From Tenacibaculum agarivorans (GTDB lineage: Bacteria > Bacteroidota > Bacteroidia > Flavobacteriales > Flavobacteriaceae), in NCBI RefSeq assembly GCF_001936575.1, contig NZ_MSMP01000033.1, forward strand, positions 1 through 54,711: a stretch of 54,711 nt of DNA. The letters run 5' to 3'. The notes below the pieces were generated by a model. That model ran no database searches. It worked only from the letters and a program-made list of their open reading frames with translations, and was not told the DNA's origin. A program made the position numbers and the translations under genes. This document shows positions 1 through 7,955 of this stretch, piece after piece. Numbering within the stretch: position 1 is the stretch's first letter; every line of letters starts with the position of its first letter.

Positions 1-556
1 TTAAAATAATAACGTTAGCAAATTCAACTTGATCTGTTAGTAAATCAGCAATTGTTCTATCGTCTCCATCAATATCTGTAAGCTCACGATCTGTTAATTG
101 TTCAGGACTTCCAAAATCATTAAAGAAATTAAAAGCATCTACCACAGTTACCATAGTATCAATATAGCTAAATTGAGAAAGGTCAATACCACTTTCTTGA
201 TCTACAAAAGAAAAGGTTTGAGCTACAGGTACTGGTTCACTTATTCCAGTACTTTCAATAAGTAAATAGTCAAAACGATCTTCTTTGGCTAAGCGCTCTA
301 CTTCAATCATTAAATCTTCTCGCAGCGTACAACAGATACAACCGTTGCTCATTTCTACTAGTTTTTCCTCTGTGCGAGATAATATATTTTCATTTTTTAC
401 TAAGTCAGCATCTACATTTACTTCCCCCATATCATTAACTATAACAGCTACTTTTAAGCCTTCTTTGTTATGTAAAACATGGTTTAATAATGTAGTTTTT
501 CCTGCTCCAAGAAAACCACTTAAAACAGTTACAGGAAGTTTTTTTTCTGTTATCAT
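1..556 (-). CDS. COG0523 (CobW/ZigA-type) metal-chaperone GTPase, 3' end outside window
   Basis: The first 185 residues are visible; the gene runs off the left edge. The P-loop is GFLGAGKT (residues 14-21). The family's metal-binding CxCC motif is GCICC at 72-76. A Walker B-like LLIEST follows near residue 100. COG0523 proteins are G3E GTPases that deliver metal, often zinc, to client enzymes under metal limitation. It lies 11 nt behind a HisI paralogue and downstream of a DUF1826 gene, all on one strand, so it is probably the third gene of one operon. The HisI neighbour is zinc-dependent, which makes zinc delivery the likely job (inference). The start is the ATG at 556, where the reading frame opens directly into the usual N-terminal LPVTVLSG strand. 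Confidence 0.93.
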   Translation of the reverse strand, partial: MITEKKLPVTVLSGFLGAGKTTLLNHVLHNKEGLKVAVIVNDMGEVNVDADLVKNENILSRTEEKLVEMSNGCICCTLREDLMIEVERLAKEDRFDYLLIESTGISEPVPVAQTFSFVDQESGIDLSQFSYIDTMVTVVDAFNFFNDFGSPEQLTDRELTDIDGDDRTIADLLTDQVEFANVIIL

Positions 557-567
557 ATCTAAATTAC

Positions 568-981
568 TTATTTCATGTTTTTAATAAATTGAAGACTGTT
601 TTGTTCGATGTCAAGTTCTCTGTAAAAACAAGCTTTTCGATGTTTTCCTTTTGAATCAAATGTATGGCAAACTCCATTTCCAACTAAGGTAACTTGATAA
701 ACTAAAGCATCTTGATCACAGTCGATTAAAATAGTATCGATTTTAAGATAATCTCCAGAGGTTTCGCCTTTTGTCCAAAGTTGATTACGAGAAGTACTCC
801 AGAATGTCGCCATTTTAGTTTTTAATGTTTTTGATAAAGCTTCTTTGTTTACAGAAGCTAACATTAAAATTTGACCCGTAGCTGTTTCTTGGACAGCAAC
901 AGGTAGTAATCCGCCACGTTTTTCAAATTGCGGATTTAGTTTAAGTCCTTCTTCCAATTCAATTATTAGTTCCGAAGTCAT
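568..981 (-). CDS. Stand-alone phosphoribosyl-AMP cyclohydrolase paralogue (HisI-like)
   Basis: 137 aa. The protein matches the PRA-CH domain, which opens the adenine ring of phosphoribosyl-AMP in histidine synthesis. The DCDxD metal motif is at 87-91 (Cys88). The other two expected zinc ligands are Cys105 (VCHT) and Cys118 (ACFY). The Cys105-Cys118 loop is longer than in typical HisI (12 residues between them). No HisE pyrophosphatase domain is attached and no other his genes are nearby, so this is probably not the housekeeping HisIE. Paralogues of zinc enzymes next to COG0523 genes are a known feature of zinc-starvation regulons; that reading fits here. All three cysteines are kept, so it is probably still a zinc enzyme rather than a zinc-free substitute. 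Confidence 0.88.
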   Translation of the reverse strand: MTSELIIELEEGLKLNPQFEKRGGLLPVAVQETATGQILMLASVNKEALSKTLKTKMATFWSTSRNQLWTKGETSGDYLKIDTILIDCDQDALVYQVTLVGNGVCHTFDSKGKHRKACFYRELDIEQNSLQFIKNMK

Positions 982-1027
982 TTTTAATCAGTTAAATATG
1001 TTATGGATGTTAGTTTTTGTCTTAAAA

Positions 1028-1648
1028 TTAATTGATATCAATACGAAGTAATAGTCTTTTTTCTCCACTTTCCTCAATGGTAGGACTACGATGTACTACT
1101 CCTTGTATTCCTTGTTCTGAATATTTATTCCCTTTTAAAATAATTACAGCTCCTGTTTTCGTTTGCTGAATGTGTTTAAGATCTATTACTATGGCCTCAT
1201 TGTTTTCATAAGAATCCAATGCTTCTCTATTGATATTCTCTTCTGTTAGCCATAAAGTACCAGGACCACTGTAGGTACACAACATTCGTAAACTATTACA
1301 ATCCATATGGAATCGTTTGCACATATTAGTAGTAACAGTGGCTAAAAACAGGTTGAAATTTTTCTTTTTAGTAATTTCTTGGAATGAGAATAAAAGGTTT
1401 TGAATGTCTTTTAGTAAAAAAGAATTTTGATTTAGCTGAACAACTTCCTGAAGTTCATTCAATATTACATTGATATCTCCATTTGAGGTACATCTAATCT
1501 TCTTTTGTTTTAGGCTATTGATTTCTTTTTCTAAAGCATGAATATCCCTATTGTAGATAGTAATGTTTACATAACTATCATGTATTTGATTAAGTATGAT
1601 TGGAGTAGTACCTACTTCCCAATTTTTAACTAATTCTGCTACTTTCAT
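1028..1648 (-). CDS. DUF1826 family protein
   Basis: 206 aa, resembling the DUF1826 family, whose function is unknown to me. The conserved block is CKRFHMD...RMLCTYSGPGTLWL (residues 110-133). A second conserved element is GVVHRSP (183-189). His114-x-Asp116, His186 and Arg198 are spaced like the iron and 2-oxoglutarate ligands of a double-stranded beta-helix oxygenase, so an oxygenase-like fold is possible (inference only). The first 100 residues are mainly helical and charged. It is the promoter-proximal gene of the run DUF1826-hisI-COG0523, with a 46-nt gap to hisI. A palindrome overlapping a promoter lies 170 nt upstream. Confidence 0.8.
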   Translation of the reverse strand: MKVAELVKNWEVGTTPIILNQIHDSYVNITIYNRDIHALEKEINSLKQKKIRCTSNGDINVILNELQEVVQLNQNSFLLKDIQNLLFSFQEITKKKNFNLFLATVTTNMCKRFHMDCNSLRMLCTYSGPGTLWLTEENINREALDSYENNEAIVIDLKHIQQTKTGAVIILKGNKYSEQGIQGVVHRSPTIEESGEKRLLLRIDIN

Positions 1649-1972
1649 ACTGATTTTGTCAGCTGCTTTTCTGTTTTTGTAAATAGTTCATAATAAAAAT
1701 CTAATTTGGATTTAAGCTCTAATTCAGCGATAAACGATTTACTTTTTGTAGAATTTACAGTACAAGTATTATTTTAATTTGTTATTGCAACTAAGTCCCA
1801 AAAATAAGTATTTATTTTTAATGCAACCAGTTGCGTTAAGTTTAATGGCAAATAAAATTAGGGTTCTGTTATTTGGTTTTAAATCATAATATTAACTAAG
1901 CAAATAATAGTAACCATTCATAATATAAATTCAAATATGATCCCTTGTGTAATTTATAGACTTGGTTTACCA
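1649..1972. other. Intergenic region holding the control region of the DUF1826-hisI-COG0523 operon
   Basis: AT-rich and without a credible ORF. It carries a leftward promoter and a palindrome at about 1799-1838 (separate entry). The half-site TATTGCAAC (1783-1791) repeats eight of nine bases of the palindrome's left arm and falls near the predicted transcription start. If that promoter is used, the operon has a leader of about 140 nt. I see no recognisable riboswitch in it. The stretch 1840-1972 shows nothing identifiable. Confidence 0.6.
1799..1838 (-). promoter_or_regulatory. Promoter with overlapping palindromic operator, candidate Zur-type site
   Basis: Read on the minus strand, CAAAAATA (1799-1806) is a perfect -7 element (TATTTTTG). 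CAA at 1824-1826 supplies the -33 TTG with a 17-nt spacer. The -33 lies inside the palindrome TAATGCAACCAGTTGCGTTA (1819-1838), whose 9-bp arms match at eight positions. A repressor bound there would block the promoter. That the repressor is a zinc sensor such as Zur is inferred from the operon's contents, not from a known consensus. Confidence 0.55.
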
Positions 1973-2245
1973 TTAATTTTTAAGATCATCATAGATTTTA
2001 TATAATAATTGATTAAGTTCTTCATTTATTTTCATGGAAGATTGATTGGTAAAGATTGAAATACCGATTTTCTTTTTAGGAAAGATAGCTAATATGTTTT
2101 TCGCTCTAGAAATACCACCATCGTGTCTAAAATGTAAATCATAATTTTGATTACTGATAATCCACCAATAATATCCTATCCAATAATTAGTATCAATTTC
2201 AAATATTTTTTTATGAGATTCTCTTACAATTTTGTCATTTTTCAA
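1973..2245 (-). pseudogene. C-terminal remnant of a serine hydrolase (beta-lactamase family)
   Basis: 90 aa. The only recognisable part is the C-terminal end of a class C beta-lactamase/DUF302x-type serine hydrolase: WIGYYWWI, then HDGGISRAKN (the HxGG element that replaces KTG), then FPKKKIGISIFTNQSS. The SxxK and YxN catalytic motifs are missing. The upstream 133 nt, up to the end of the TonB receptor gene, show no remains of them in any frame I checked. It is most likely a truncated, inactive gene. A complete member of the same superfamily lies at 11005-12156, but the two are not obviously duplicates. Confidence 0.65.
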
Positions 2246-2378
2246 TTGATAATAAAAGGTTTTAATATGTAGATAATTAGAATAATAGTATTAAGTATAT
2301 AAAGTTTTTGCTGGTATTATTTATATAGATTACTAACAATAATAATTGTAATGTTTGGTAATGTTTTCTAAGATTATT

Positions 2379-4703
2379 TTAAAACTCGACTTTGTAACTA
2401 ATATTAGGAATAAATGTAGCTTCACTTTCTACATCCACCATTTGAGTTCGAAAGTTATAACGAAACCCTAATGGTTCTTCATATTGAGTAAGATTGATGA
2501 TTTTAAGCGCAACTTCATGAGTTGTTTTTTTACTGTTAAGTCTATAACTTGAAGTAAAATGGCTTGTAAAAGCAGGAGCATATTGTTGTGTGAAAGCTTT
2601 TGTTTCATCAAAAACAACATCTTGACTAATAATTGATTGTGATATATTTATAGGAGAGTAATGATCACCCCCTTGAAAACTTAAGCGTGCATTTATGCCA
2701 AAATTATGATTTTGCCTTTTACCAAATACCCATTCTTTTCCGATTAGAAAGTTTAAAGCGATATTACGATTATAACGTGTATTCCTCCATATACGATCTC
2801 CTCCTCGATATTGTGAATTAAATAAAGAGGCTGTAGCCATATAATAATACCCTTTGGAAAGGTGTTTTTCAAAACTAATATCCAAGCCATAGTTTTTTCC
2901 TTTACCTAAATTTTGAAGTTTTTCATTAAAAAACCAATCATTTTGTTGGTTGATTAGGGAAAACGAATTGTTGGGTATTACAGGAACATCAAATAAATAC
3001 TGAAAATACCCTTCCATTTTAAAATGAGTAAGTTTTGATATGCTAATGTTGTAACCTAATACCAAATGGTGTGCTTTAGAAAAATCTAAGTTTTTATTGA
3101 TGTATTGATTAAAATTATCTTTAATGAAATAGTAATTCAAACGTTCTAAACGGCTATGTAATCCATAAGCAAGATTAAGTGTTTTCGTTGGAGATAGATT
3201 ATATCTTATGCCAAATCTTGGCTCTATTGATCTAGTATTATTATACGTAAACCATTGCCCGGTTAGTCCAATGTTTAGGTCTATTTTATTATTTATATGA
3301 AACATAGAATTACTGTAAGCTGAAATTAATGTACTATTTCCTTTTTGGTCTACAATAGTAGGTGAAGAGGTTTCTGAGATAGCTTCTTTTAAGAAGATAT
3401 TGTGGTTCATATTGGTGACAACAAATCCAGATTTGTTAGTGTGCTTTGCATTGAATTTGGTGTTTAGGAACGAGTTAAGAACTAAGTTGTGATTTGTATT
3501 CTGTATTTCGTTTTTAAAAAAAGAGCTAAAAGAGTTGTTTAATCTTTCGGTATGCATATCAATTCCATTGCCTGTTAGAGCAAGTGTGGTTTTTAAATAT
3601 TGCTTGTGGTTCAATAAAAGTTTGTGGCTAATCCCTACTACTCCCATAAACTGCTTTACGTTTTCATTTTCTCTGTCAGAATCATATTGCCATAGATTAT
3701 TGTCTTCTTTTGCTTTTGAACCAGAACGATCAAGCAAGCCCATACCCCATAAGGAAAAAGTCCCTGCTTTCTCTGTGGGAAAGTTTAGTTTAAAAGATAG
3801 ATCTTGATAGGATGTTCCTTCTGCATTTTTAGGTAATAATGATTCAAGCAATCCTAAAGTAGAGTAGCGATAATTGAAAATATAGGAAGCGTCATTTTTT
3901 TTTAAAAAAGGACCTTCTGATGCGAGATCAATACCAATAGCCCCAAGCTGAAAAGTATGCTCGTGCTTTTGACTATTTCCGTTTCTCATAAAAATATCAA
4001 ATACGCCAGATAAAGCATTGCTGTATTCTGCTGGCATCGCCCCAGAAAAAAAATCAGAATTAGCTAAAAGTTGTGTACTTAAAGCTGTGAGTCCACCACC
4101 ACCAAAAGCAGCTAAATTAGCAAAGTGATTGGGGTTAGAAATCTCAATACCTTCTAATTTCCATTGCAGTGCTTGTGGGTTATTTCCTCTTACTACTATA
4201 GCATTATTTCCTACATTACTAGATACTCCTGCAAAAGATGAAACTAATCTAGCAGGATCGTCAAAGCCACCAGCAAAACGTTTGGCTTCTTCAATACTTA
4301 ACATTTTTGCACTTACTGTTGCCATTTGATTTAAAGGTTGTTGTTTATTAATCTTTGAGTGTATTATAACAGTGTCGAGTGTAGTAGGGCTTTCTTTCAT
4401 TGCAATATCTAATACCACTTCCTTGGAAGAAGTTACTTGTATTTCTTTCAAGGTAAGGGGTTCATATCCTATAAATGAAACCTTGATATCATATCTACCT
4501 ATAGCTATATTTTCAATAGTAAAATTTCCATTCTCATCTGTTGTTGTCCCAAAAGTTGTTCCTTCGAGAGATATATTAACATAAGGTAAGGGTGACTTAA
4601 TGGCTTGATCAGATACTTTTCCGCGAATGGTTTGTGTTGGTAATTGAGGAAAAACATGAATAGAAATAAGAAAAAATATGAGTGTTTTGAATAACTTTAA
4701 CAT
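2379..4703 (-). CDS. TonB-dependent outer-membrane receptor with CarboxypepD_reg-like N-terminus
   Basis: 774 aa. A signal peptide ends near residue 20. A carboxypeptidase-regulatory-like beta-sandwich follows at about 25-105 (IRGKVSD...PLPYVNISLEGTTFGTTTDENG), as is usual in Bacteroidota receptors. A plug domain at about 130-240 contains NNAIVVRGNNP and EGIEISNPNHFAN. The rest is a beta-barrel ending in an aromatic-rich strand (ISYKVEF). It would import an unknown ligand across the outer membrane using TonB energy. No SusD partner is adjacent, so a glycan-uptake role is not supported. The LuxR-type gene 70 nt upstream on the same strand could be its regulator or co-transcribed (inference). 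Confidence 0.92.
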   Translation of the reverse strand: MLKLFKTLIFFLISIHVFPQLPTQTIRGKVSDQAIKSPLPYVNISLEGTTFGTTTDENGNFTIENIAIGRYDIKVSFIGYEPLTLKEIQVTSSKEVVLDIAMKESPTTLDTVIIHSKINKQQPLNQMATVSAKMLSIEEAKRFAGGFDDPARLVSSFAGVSSNVGNNAIVVRGNNPQALQWKLEGIEISNPNHFANLAAFGGGGLTALSTQLLANSDFFSGAMPAEYSNALSGVFDIFMRNGNSQKHEHTFQLGAIGIDLASEGPFLKKNDASYIFNYRYSTLGLLESLLPKNAEGTSYQDLSFKLNFPTEKAGTFSLWGMGLLDRSGSKAKEDNNLWQYDSDRENENVKQFMGVVGISHKLLLNHKQYLKTTLALTGNGIDMHTERLNNSFSSFFKNEIQNTNHNLVLNSFLNTKFNAKHTNKSGFVVTNMNHNIFLKEAISETSSPTIVDQKGNSTLISAYSNSMFHINNKIDLNIGLTGQWFTYNNTRSIEPRFGIRYNLSPTKTLNLAYGLHSRLERLNYYFIKDNFNQYINKNLDFSKAHHLVLGYNISISKLTHFKMEGYFQYLFDVPVIPNNSFSLINQQNDWFFNEKLQNLGKGKNYGLDISFEKHLSKGYYYMATASLFNSQYRGGDRIWRNTRYNRNIALNFLIGKEWVFGKRQNHNFGINARLSFQGGDHYSPINISQSIISQDVVFDETKAFTQQYAPAFTSHFTSSYRLNSKKTTHEVALKIINLTQYEEPLGFRYNFRTQMVDVESEATFIPNISYKVEF

Positions 4704-4773
4704 CTACTTTGATTTGGATATTTCAAAGTTCTGTATTCAATATTCCTGAAGCAATACTGATTTATCAGTATAT

Positions 4774-5550
4774 CTATATAATACCTAATTTTGAAGCTAG
4801 ATTAACAGCTTCAATAGAATTATTAGCTCCTAACTTTTCTAATACTCGTTGACGGTGAGTGTTAACAGTATGTATGCTAATTGATAGTTTATTAGATATT
4901 TCTTTACTTAATAAACCGTTTTTAACAAATTTTAAAATTTCTAGCTCTCTTTGTGTAAGTAAAGCACTAGTTTCTGTATGATCAATAAAAGGTATTGTTT
5001 GTCCTGTTTTAAAATTTAATAATTCAGATACAATAGATTCATTATTGTTTTTTTGATTAGGTGAAATATCCAAAATGCTTAATGCTAGCCAAATACTACC
5101 ATTGCTCGTGATTTTTAAAGCCTGTTGTTGTTCAATAACTCTAACGTATGAATTGTTGGCGTTTAAGACACGAAATTCGCTAATCAGTTTATAGTTTGTT
5201 TTTTCATCAATAGGAATATTTTTAAAGAGTTTTAAAAGGCGTATTCCGTTTTTCATAAGCATTACATAATCAGTTGGGTGAATTTTTGAATCTAAAAAAT
5301 CTTCCCCAATAGATTGAATGTCTTTTGAATTATAACCTAATAATTCTCCAATATTAAATGAATTAAAAACATGTTGTTTTTTGTATAGGTCAAAAACAGA
5401 AATTACGGAATTTCCAATTTCAGCTAATTTATTTAAAGTAGGTTTTAGCTGTTCAAGTATAGTATAGTCTATATCATTCTGATTAAATTTTTGTTGCTCA
5501 AGTAGTTTAAAATAGGTTTTCTGTACATGTACTATTTCTTGTTTGTTCAT
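4774..5550 (-). CDS. PAS-like sensor with C-terminal LuxR-type helix-turn-helix
   Basis: 258 aa. Residues about 40-185 look like a PAS fold: GNSVISVFDLYKKQHVFNS, then GYNSKDIQSIG, then FRVLNANNSYVRV. Residues about 195-258 are a GerE/LuxR HTH: LTQRELEILKFVKNGLLSKEI, then HTVNTHRQRVLEKLGANN. There is no receiver domain or membrane segment, so it is a cytoplasmic one-component regulator sensing an unknown signal. It precedes the TonB receptor by 70 nt on the same strand. A TAAATTTG -7-like element lies at 5596-5603, but I find no TTG at the right distance. Confidence 0.88.
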   Translation of the reverse strand: MNKQEIVHVQKTYFKLLEQQKFNQNDIDYTILEQLKPTLNKLAEIGNSVISVFDLYKKQHVFNSFNIGELLGYNSKDIQSIGEDFLDSKIHPTDYVMLMKNGIRLLKLFKNIPIDEKTNYKLISEFRVLNANNSYVRVIEQQQALKITSNGSIWLALSILDISPNQKNNNESIVSELLNFKTGQTIPFIDHTETSALLTQRELEILKFVKNGLLSKEISNKLSISIHTVNTHRQRVLEKLGANNSIEAVNLASKLGII

Positions 5551-5953
5551 TTATACTTTGTGAATTAACAAATTAATTAAGCTCTTTTCAAAAAACAAAT
5601 TTAAAATATCTATAAGTTTATAAAAAAGAGCATAAACTATTGAGAACTATCCTTTATTTTTCTTTAAAAAGAACTGAATTAGTTTTTGTATTAATATAGA
5701 TTAACTGATTAGGAGTTCTATTTGTAATACATGATTTTTTACTTTTCCTATAATCATTATACTTGATCAGTTGAAATGTTATAAAAGTTCTAATAATCAC
5801 GATAATTATTTCACTAATGAAATTAGATACGGCATTTATTTTTTTATTTATTCAATGTTTTTAAAAAATGTGTTGTGTGAATGTTATTAACGTATTAAGT
5901 TGATTTAAATTTTTGTGATAACTTTAATAAAGTCTGTACTAAAGATTTTTTTA
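5551..5953. other. Intergenic region, no gene seen
   Basis: About 400 nt of very AT-rich sequence between the start of the LuxR gene and the end of the secreted hypothetical at 5954. It must hold the LuxR gene's promoter; the best -7 match is at 5596-5603. I see no convincing small ORF, tRNA-like fold, strong hairpin or repeat. Confidence 0.6.
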
Positions 5954-6430
5954 CTAGTCTAATATAAATTCGATTTGTTTTTTACTGTCTCCGTTTTCTG
6001 CAATAATAAATTCGTACTGTTGATTAGAAAGACTTTTCCATTTTATTTTTTCTGCTGGTATTCCTTCGGGAATACTGGTGTTAATTATTATCCTCTGATC
6101 AGATAATTGTTTGAATGCACTAAGAGTTTTACTTTCATGTAAGTCACCAGTACTATCCATTTCAATTTTGATGTATTGAAAGTCTTTTATGGTTCCCTGA
6201 ATCTCAATTTCAATGAATTCTCCTTTAGAAGTACCATTTAGTACAATGGTGTTTTTATTGTAAAACGATATAGGTTTTTTATAATACTGTTTAATAATGA
6301 TTTTACCTTCTTCTAATTGTGATAGATGCTTTTTCTCTACTTCTATATTAGGAGTGTTATTTTGAGAATAGGTAGTATTAACTATAAAAAGCATTACTAT
6401 AAAGGAAAATATAATTTTTTTTAAATTCAT
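5954..6430 (-). CDS. Secreted hypothetical protein
   Basis: 158 aa from the ATG at 6430; an in-frame ATG at 6457 would add nine residues. The later start gives a standard signal peptide, MNLKKIIFSFIVMLFIVNTTYSQ, with the SQ ending common in flavobacterial secreted proteins. The mature part is short, beta-rich and hydrophilic, with several charged strands (KGEFIEIEIQGTIKDF, EKIKWKSLSNQQYEFIIAE). I do not recognise a family. There is no lipobox and no T9SS tail, so it is probably periplasmic. It is the last of four same-strand genes (SDR, AraC, membrane protein, this one), 55-80 nt after the membrane protein. Confidence 0.7.
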   Translation of the reverse strand: MNLKKIIFSFIVMLFIVNTTYSQNNTPNIEVEKKHLSQLEEGKIIIKQYYKKPISFYNKNTIVLNGTSKGEFIEIEIQGTIKDFQYIKIEMDSTGDLHESKTLSAFKQLSDQRIIINTSIPEGIPAEKIKWKSLSNQQYEFIIAENGDSKKQIEFILD

Positions 6431-6512
6431 TTTTAGAAGCAATTTGTAGTTATTCATAGTCCTTTAATTCAAAAATTATCGTGTTGTATTTGTAATGAAT
6501 TTTTAAATATAA

Positions 6513-7031
6513 TTATTTTTTGATTTCATTTTGTAGATCTACTGATTTCAATGTTTTATGATAGACCTCAATTCTTGCATGAGCTGTTCCATCTATCAAT
6601 AAAATAATAATCAACATTCCAATAGTTGTAATACTAATAGCTCTCCACGTAGGTGTATTAATAAAAATGATTAGTAAAGCGGTTATAATAATTATAATCG
6701 GAATAATTTTAAAAACTATGATTTTATATTCTTTTAGAGTACTTTCGATTCGGGCAATCTCTGATTTAACAAATGTAGAAGGATTGTTTTTATAAGCAGT
6801 TTCAAATGTTGTAATCCTAGATGTATTAGTGAAAACTAATCCCAAACCTATAATTAAAAGTAAACTACCTGCTACTAGTGTTGGAATAACATATGCTTTT
6901 GCTATATCCGTTTTTCCTAACAGCCAAAAACTAATACTTGCAATTAAAAATAATATAGCAAAAAAGATAAAAAATCGTGTTGAAAAAACTTCGGCTTTTG
7001 CCCATTCTGTGGCTAATTTTATTATTTCCAT
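6513..7031 (-). CDS. Four-helix inner-membrane protein of unknown function
   Basis: 172 aa. Four hydrophobic segments are visible at about 20-38 (FFIFFAILFLIASISFWLL), 48-68, 106-124 (IIPIIIIITALLIIFI) and 130-147. A soluble loop of about 35 residues lies between the second and third. I recognise no catalytic motif and no family. It starts 3 nt after the AraC-type regulator gene, so the two are almost certainly translated from one message. The tight coupling suggests it shares the signal that the regulator answers to. Confidence 0.75.
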   Translation of the reverse strand: MEIIKLATEWAKAEVFSTRFFIFFAILFLIASISFWLLGKTDIAKAYVIPTLVAGSLLLIIGLGLVFTNTSRITTFETAYKNNPSTFVKSEIARIESTLKEYKIIVFKIIPIIIIITALLIIFINTPTWRAISITTIGMLIIILLIDGTAHARIEVYHKTLKSVDLQNEIKK

Positions 7032-7034
7032 GAT

Positions 7035-7946
7035 TTAATTCAGTTTATGTTTTTTTCTGTATTCAGTAGGACTAACACCTTCTTTCTTTCTAAATAGTCT
7101 TGAAAAATAAGGAGGATATTCAAATCCTAATTCATAGGCTACTTCCGAAATGCTCTTACGAGGTTGTAATAAAATGTTCTTTGCTTCATCAATTAAATAT
7201 AATTGTAAATGCTCAGTAGTAGTTTTACTAGTTTCTTTTTTTAGTGTATCAGCTAAGTAACGTTGTGATACAGATAGTTTGTTTGCGATATGTTGGATGT
7301 TGGGAATACCTTTTTCTTGTAGTTGTCCTGATTCAAAATATTTGGATAAATATAGATTGAATCGATCTAGCAAATCGTTTGATAATTCTTTTCGGTTTAA
7401 AAATTGTCTTTCATAGAAGCGATTGGCATATTTTAAAAGAGTAACCAAATGAGAAATAATAATTTCCTTACTGAATTTATCTTGATTATTTTGATATTCA
7501 ATTTCAATATTTTCTACTATGGATTCTATTTGTTTTTCTTCTTTAGGAGAAAGATGTAACGCTTCATTCGTTGAGTAAGAAAAGAAGCTGTATTTTTTTA
7601 TCTGCTGAGCTAATTCGGTTCCATTTAGAAAATCTTTATGAAAGTTTATTGAAAAACCTTTTTGTTCAAATACAACACTATTGTCCCATTGCAATACTTG
7701 TTTTGGGGAAATAAAAATTAAAGCACCATTAGTAAAATCATATTTTGTTCGTCCATAATTTAAACTTCCTTTTACAAACTTTTTAAAACTAATGGTATAG
7801 CAATCGTTAGTAATTGGAGGGGAACTTTCTCTTGGACAAGGTAAATATCCATTTCCTTTTGAATTAAAAAGACTAAACATAGGATGTTCAGGAAGAGGTA
7901 GTTCTAAATATTCTAAATAAGATGATAATGTTTTAAAATGTTGCAT
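7035..7946 (-). CDS. AraC-family transcriptional regulator
   Basis: 303 aa. The C-terminal 100 residues contain the double helix-turn-helix of AraC/XylS proteins. The first HTH includes IQHIANKLSVSQRYLADTL; the second is ISEVAYELGFEYPPYFSRLF with the family signature KKEGVSPTEYRKKH. The N-terminal 190 residues resemble a small-molecule-sensing cupin region (LIFISPKQVLQW). It lies 9 nt downstream of an SDR gene and 3 nt upstream of a membrane-protein gene. AraC proteins beside an SDR often control that enzyme, so this is its probable regulator (inference). Confidence 0.92.
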   Translation of the reverse strand: MQHFKTLSSYLEYLELPLPEHPMFSLFNSKGNGYLPCPRESSPPITNDCYTISFKKFVKGSLNYGRTKYDFTNGALIFISPKQVLQWDNSVVFEQKGFSINFHKDFLNGTELAQQIKKYSFFSYSTNEALHLSPKEEKQIESIVENIEIEYQNNQDKFSKEIIISHLVTLLKYANRFYERQFLNRKELSNDLLDRFNLYLSKYFESGQLQEKGIPNIQHIANKLSVSQRYLADTLKKETSKTTTEHLQLYLIDEAKNILLQPRKSISEVAYELGFEYPPYFSRLFRKKEGVSPTEYRKKHKLN

Positions 7947-7955
7947 TGTACTAAT

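Noticed and set aside
285..584. 99-codon plus-strand frame at the left end
   Set aside because: It lies antisense to the COG0523 GTPase, whose P-loop and CxCC motif are clear, and has no family features.
568..981. Calling the HisI-like gene the housekeeping histidine enzyme
   Set aside because: It has no HisE domain and no his neighbours, and it stands in a COG0523 operon; a paralogue is more likely, though the rest of the genome was not available.
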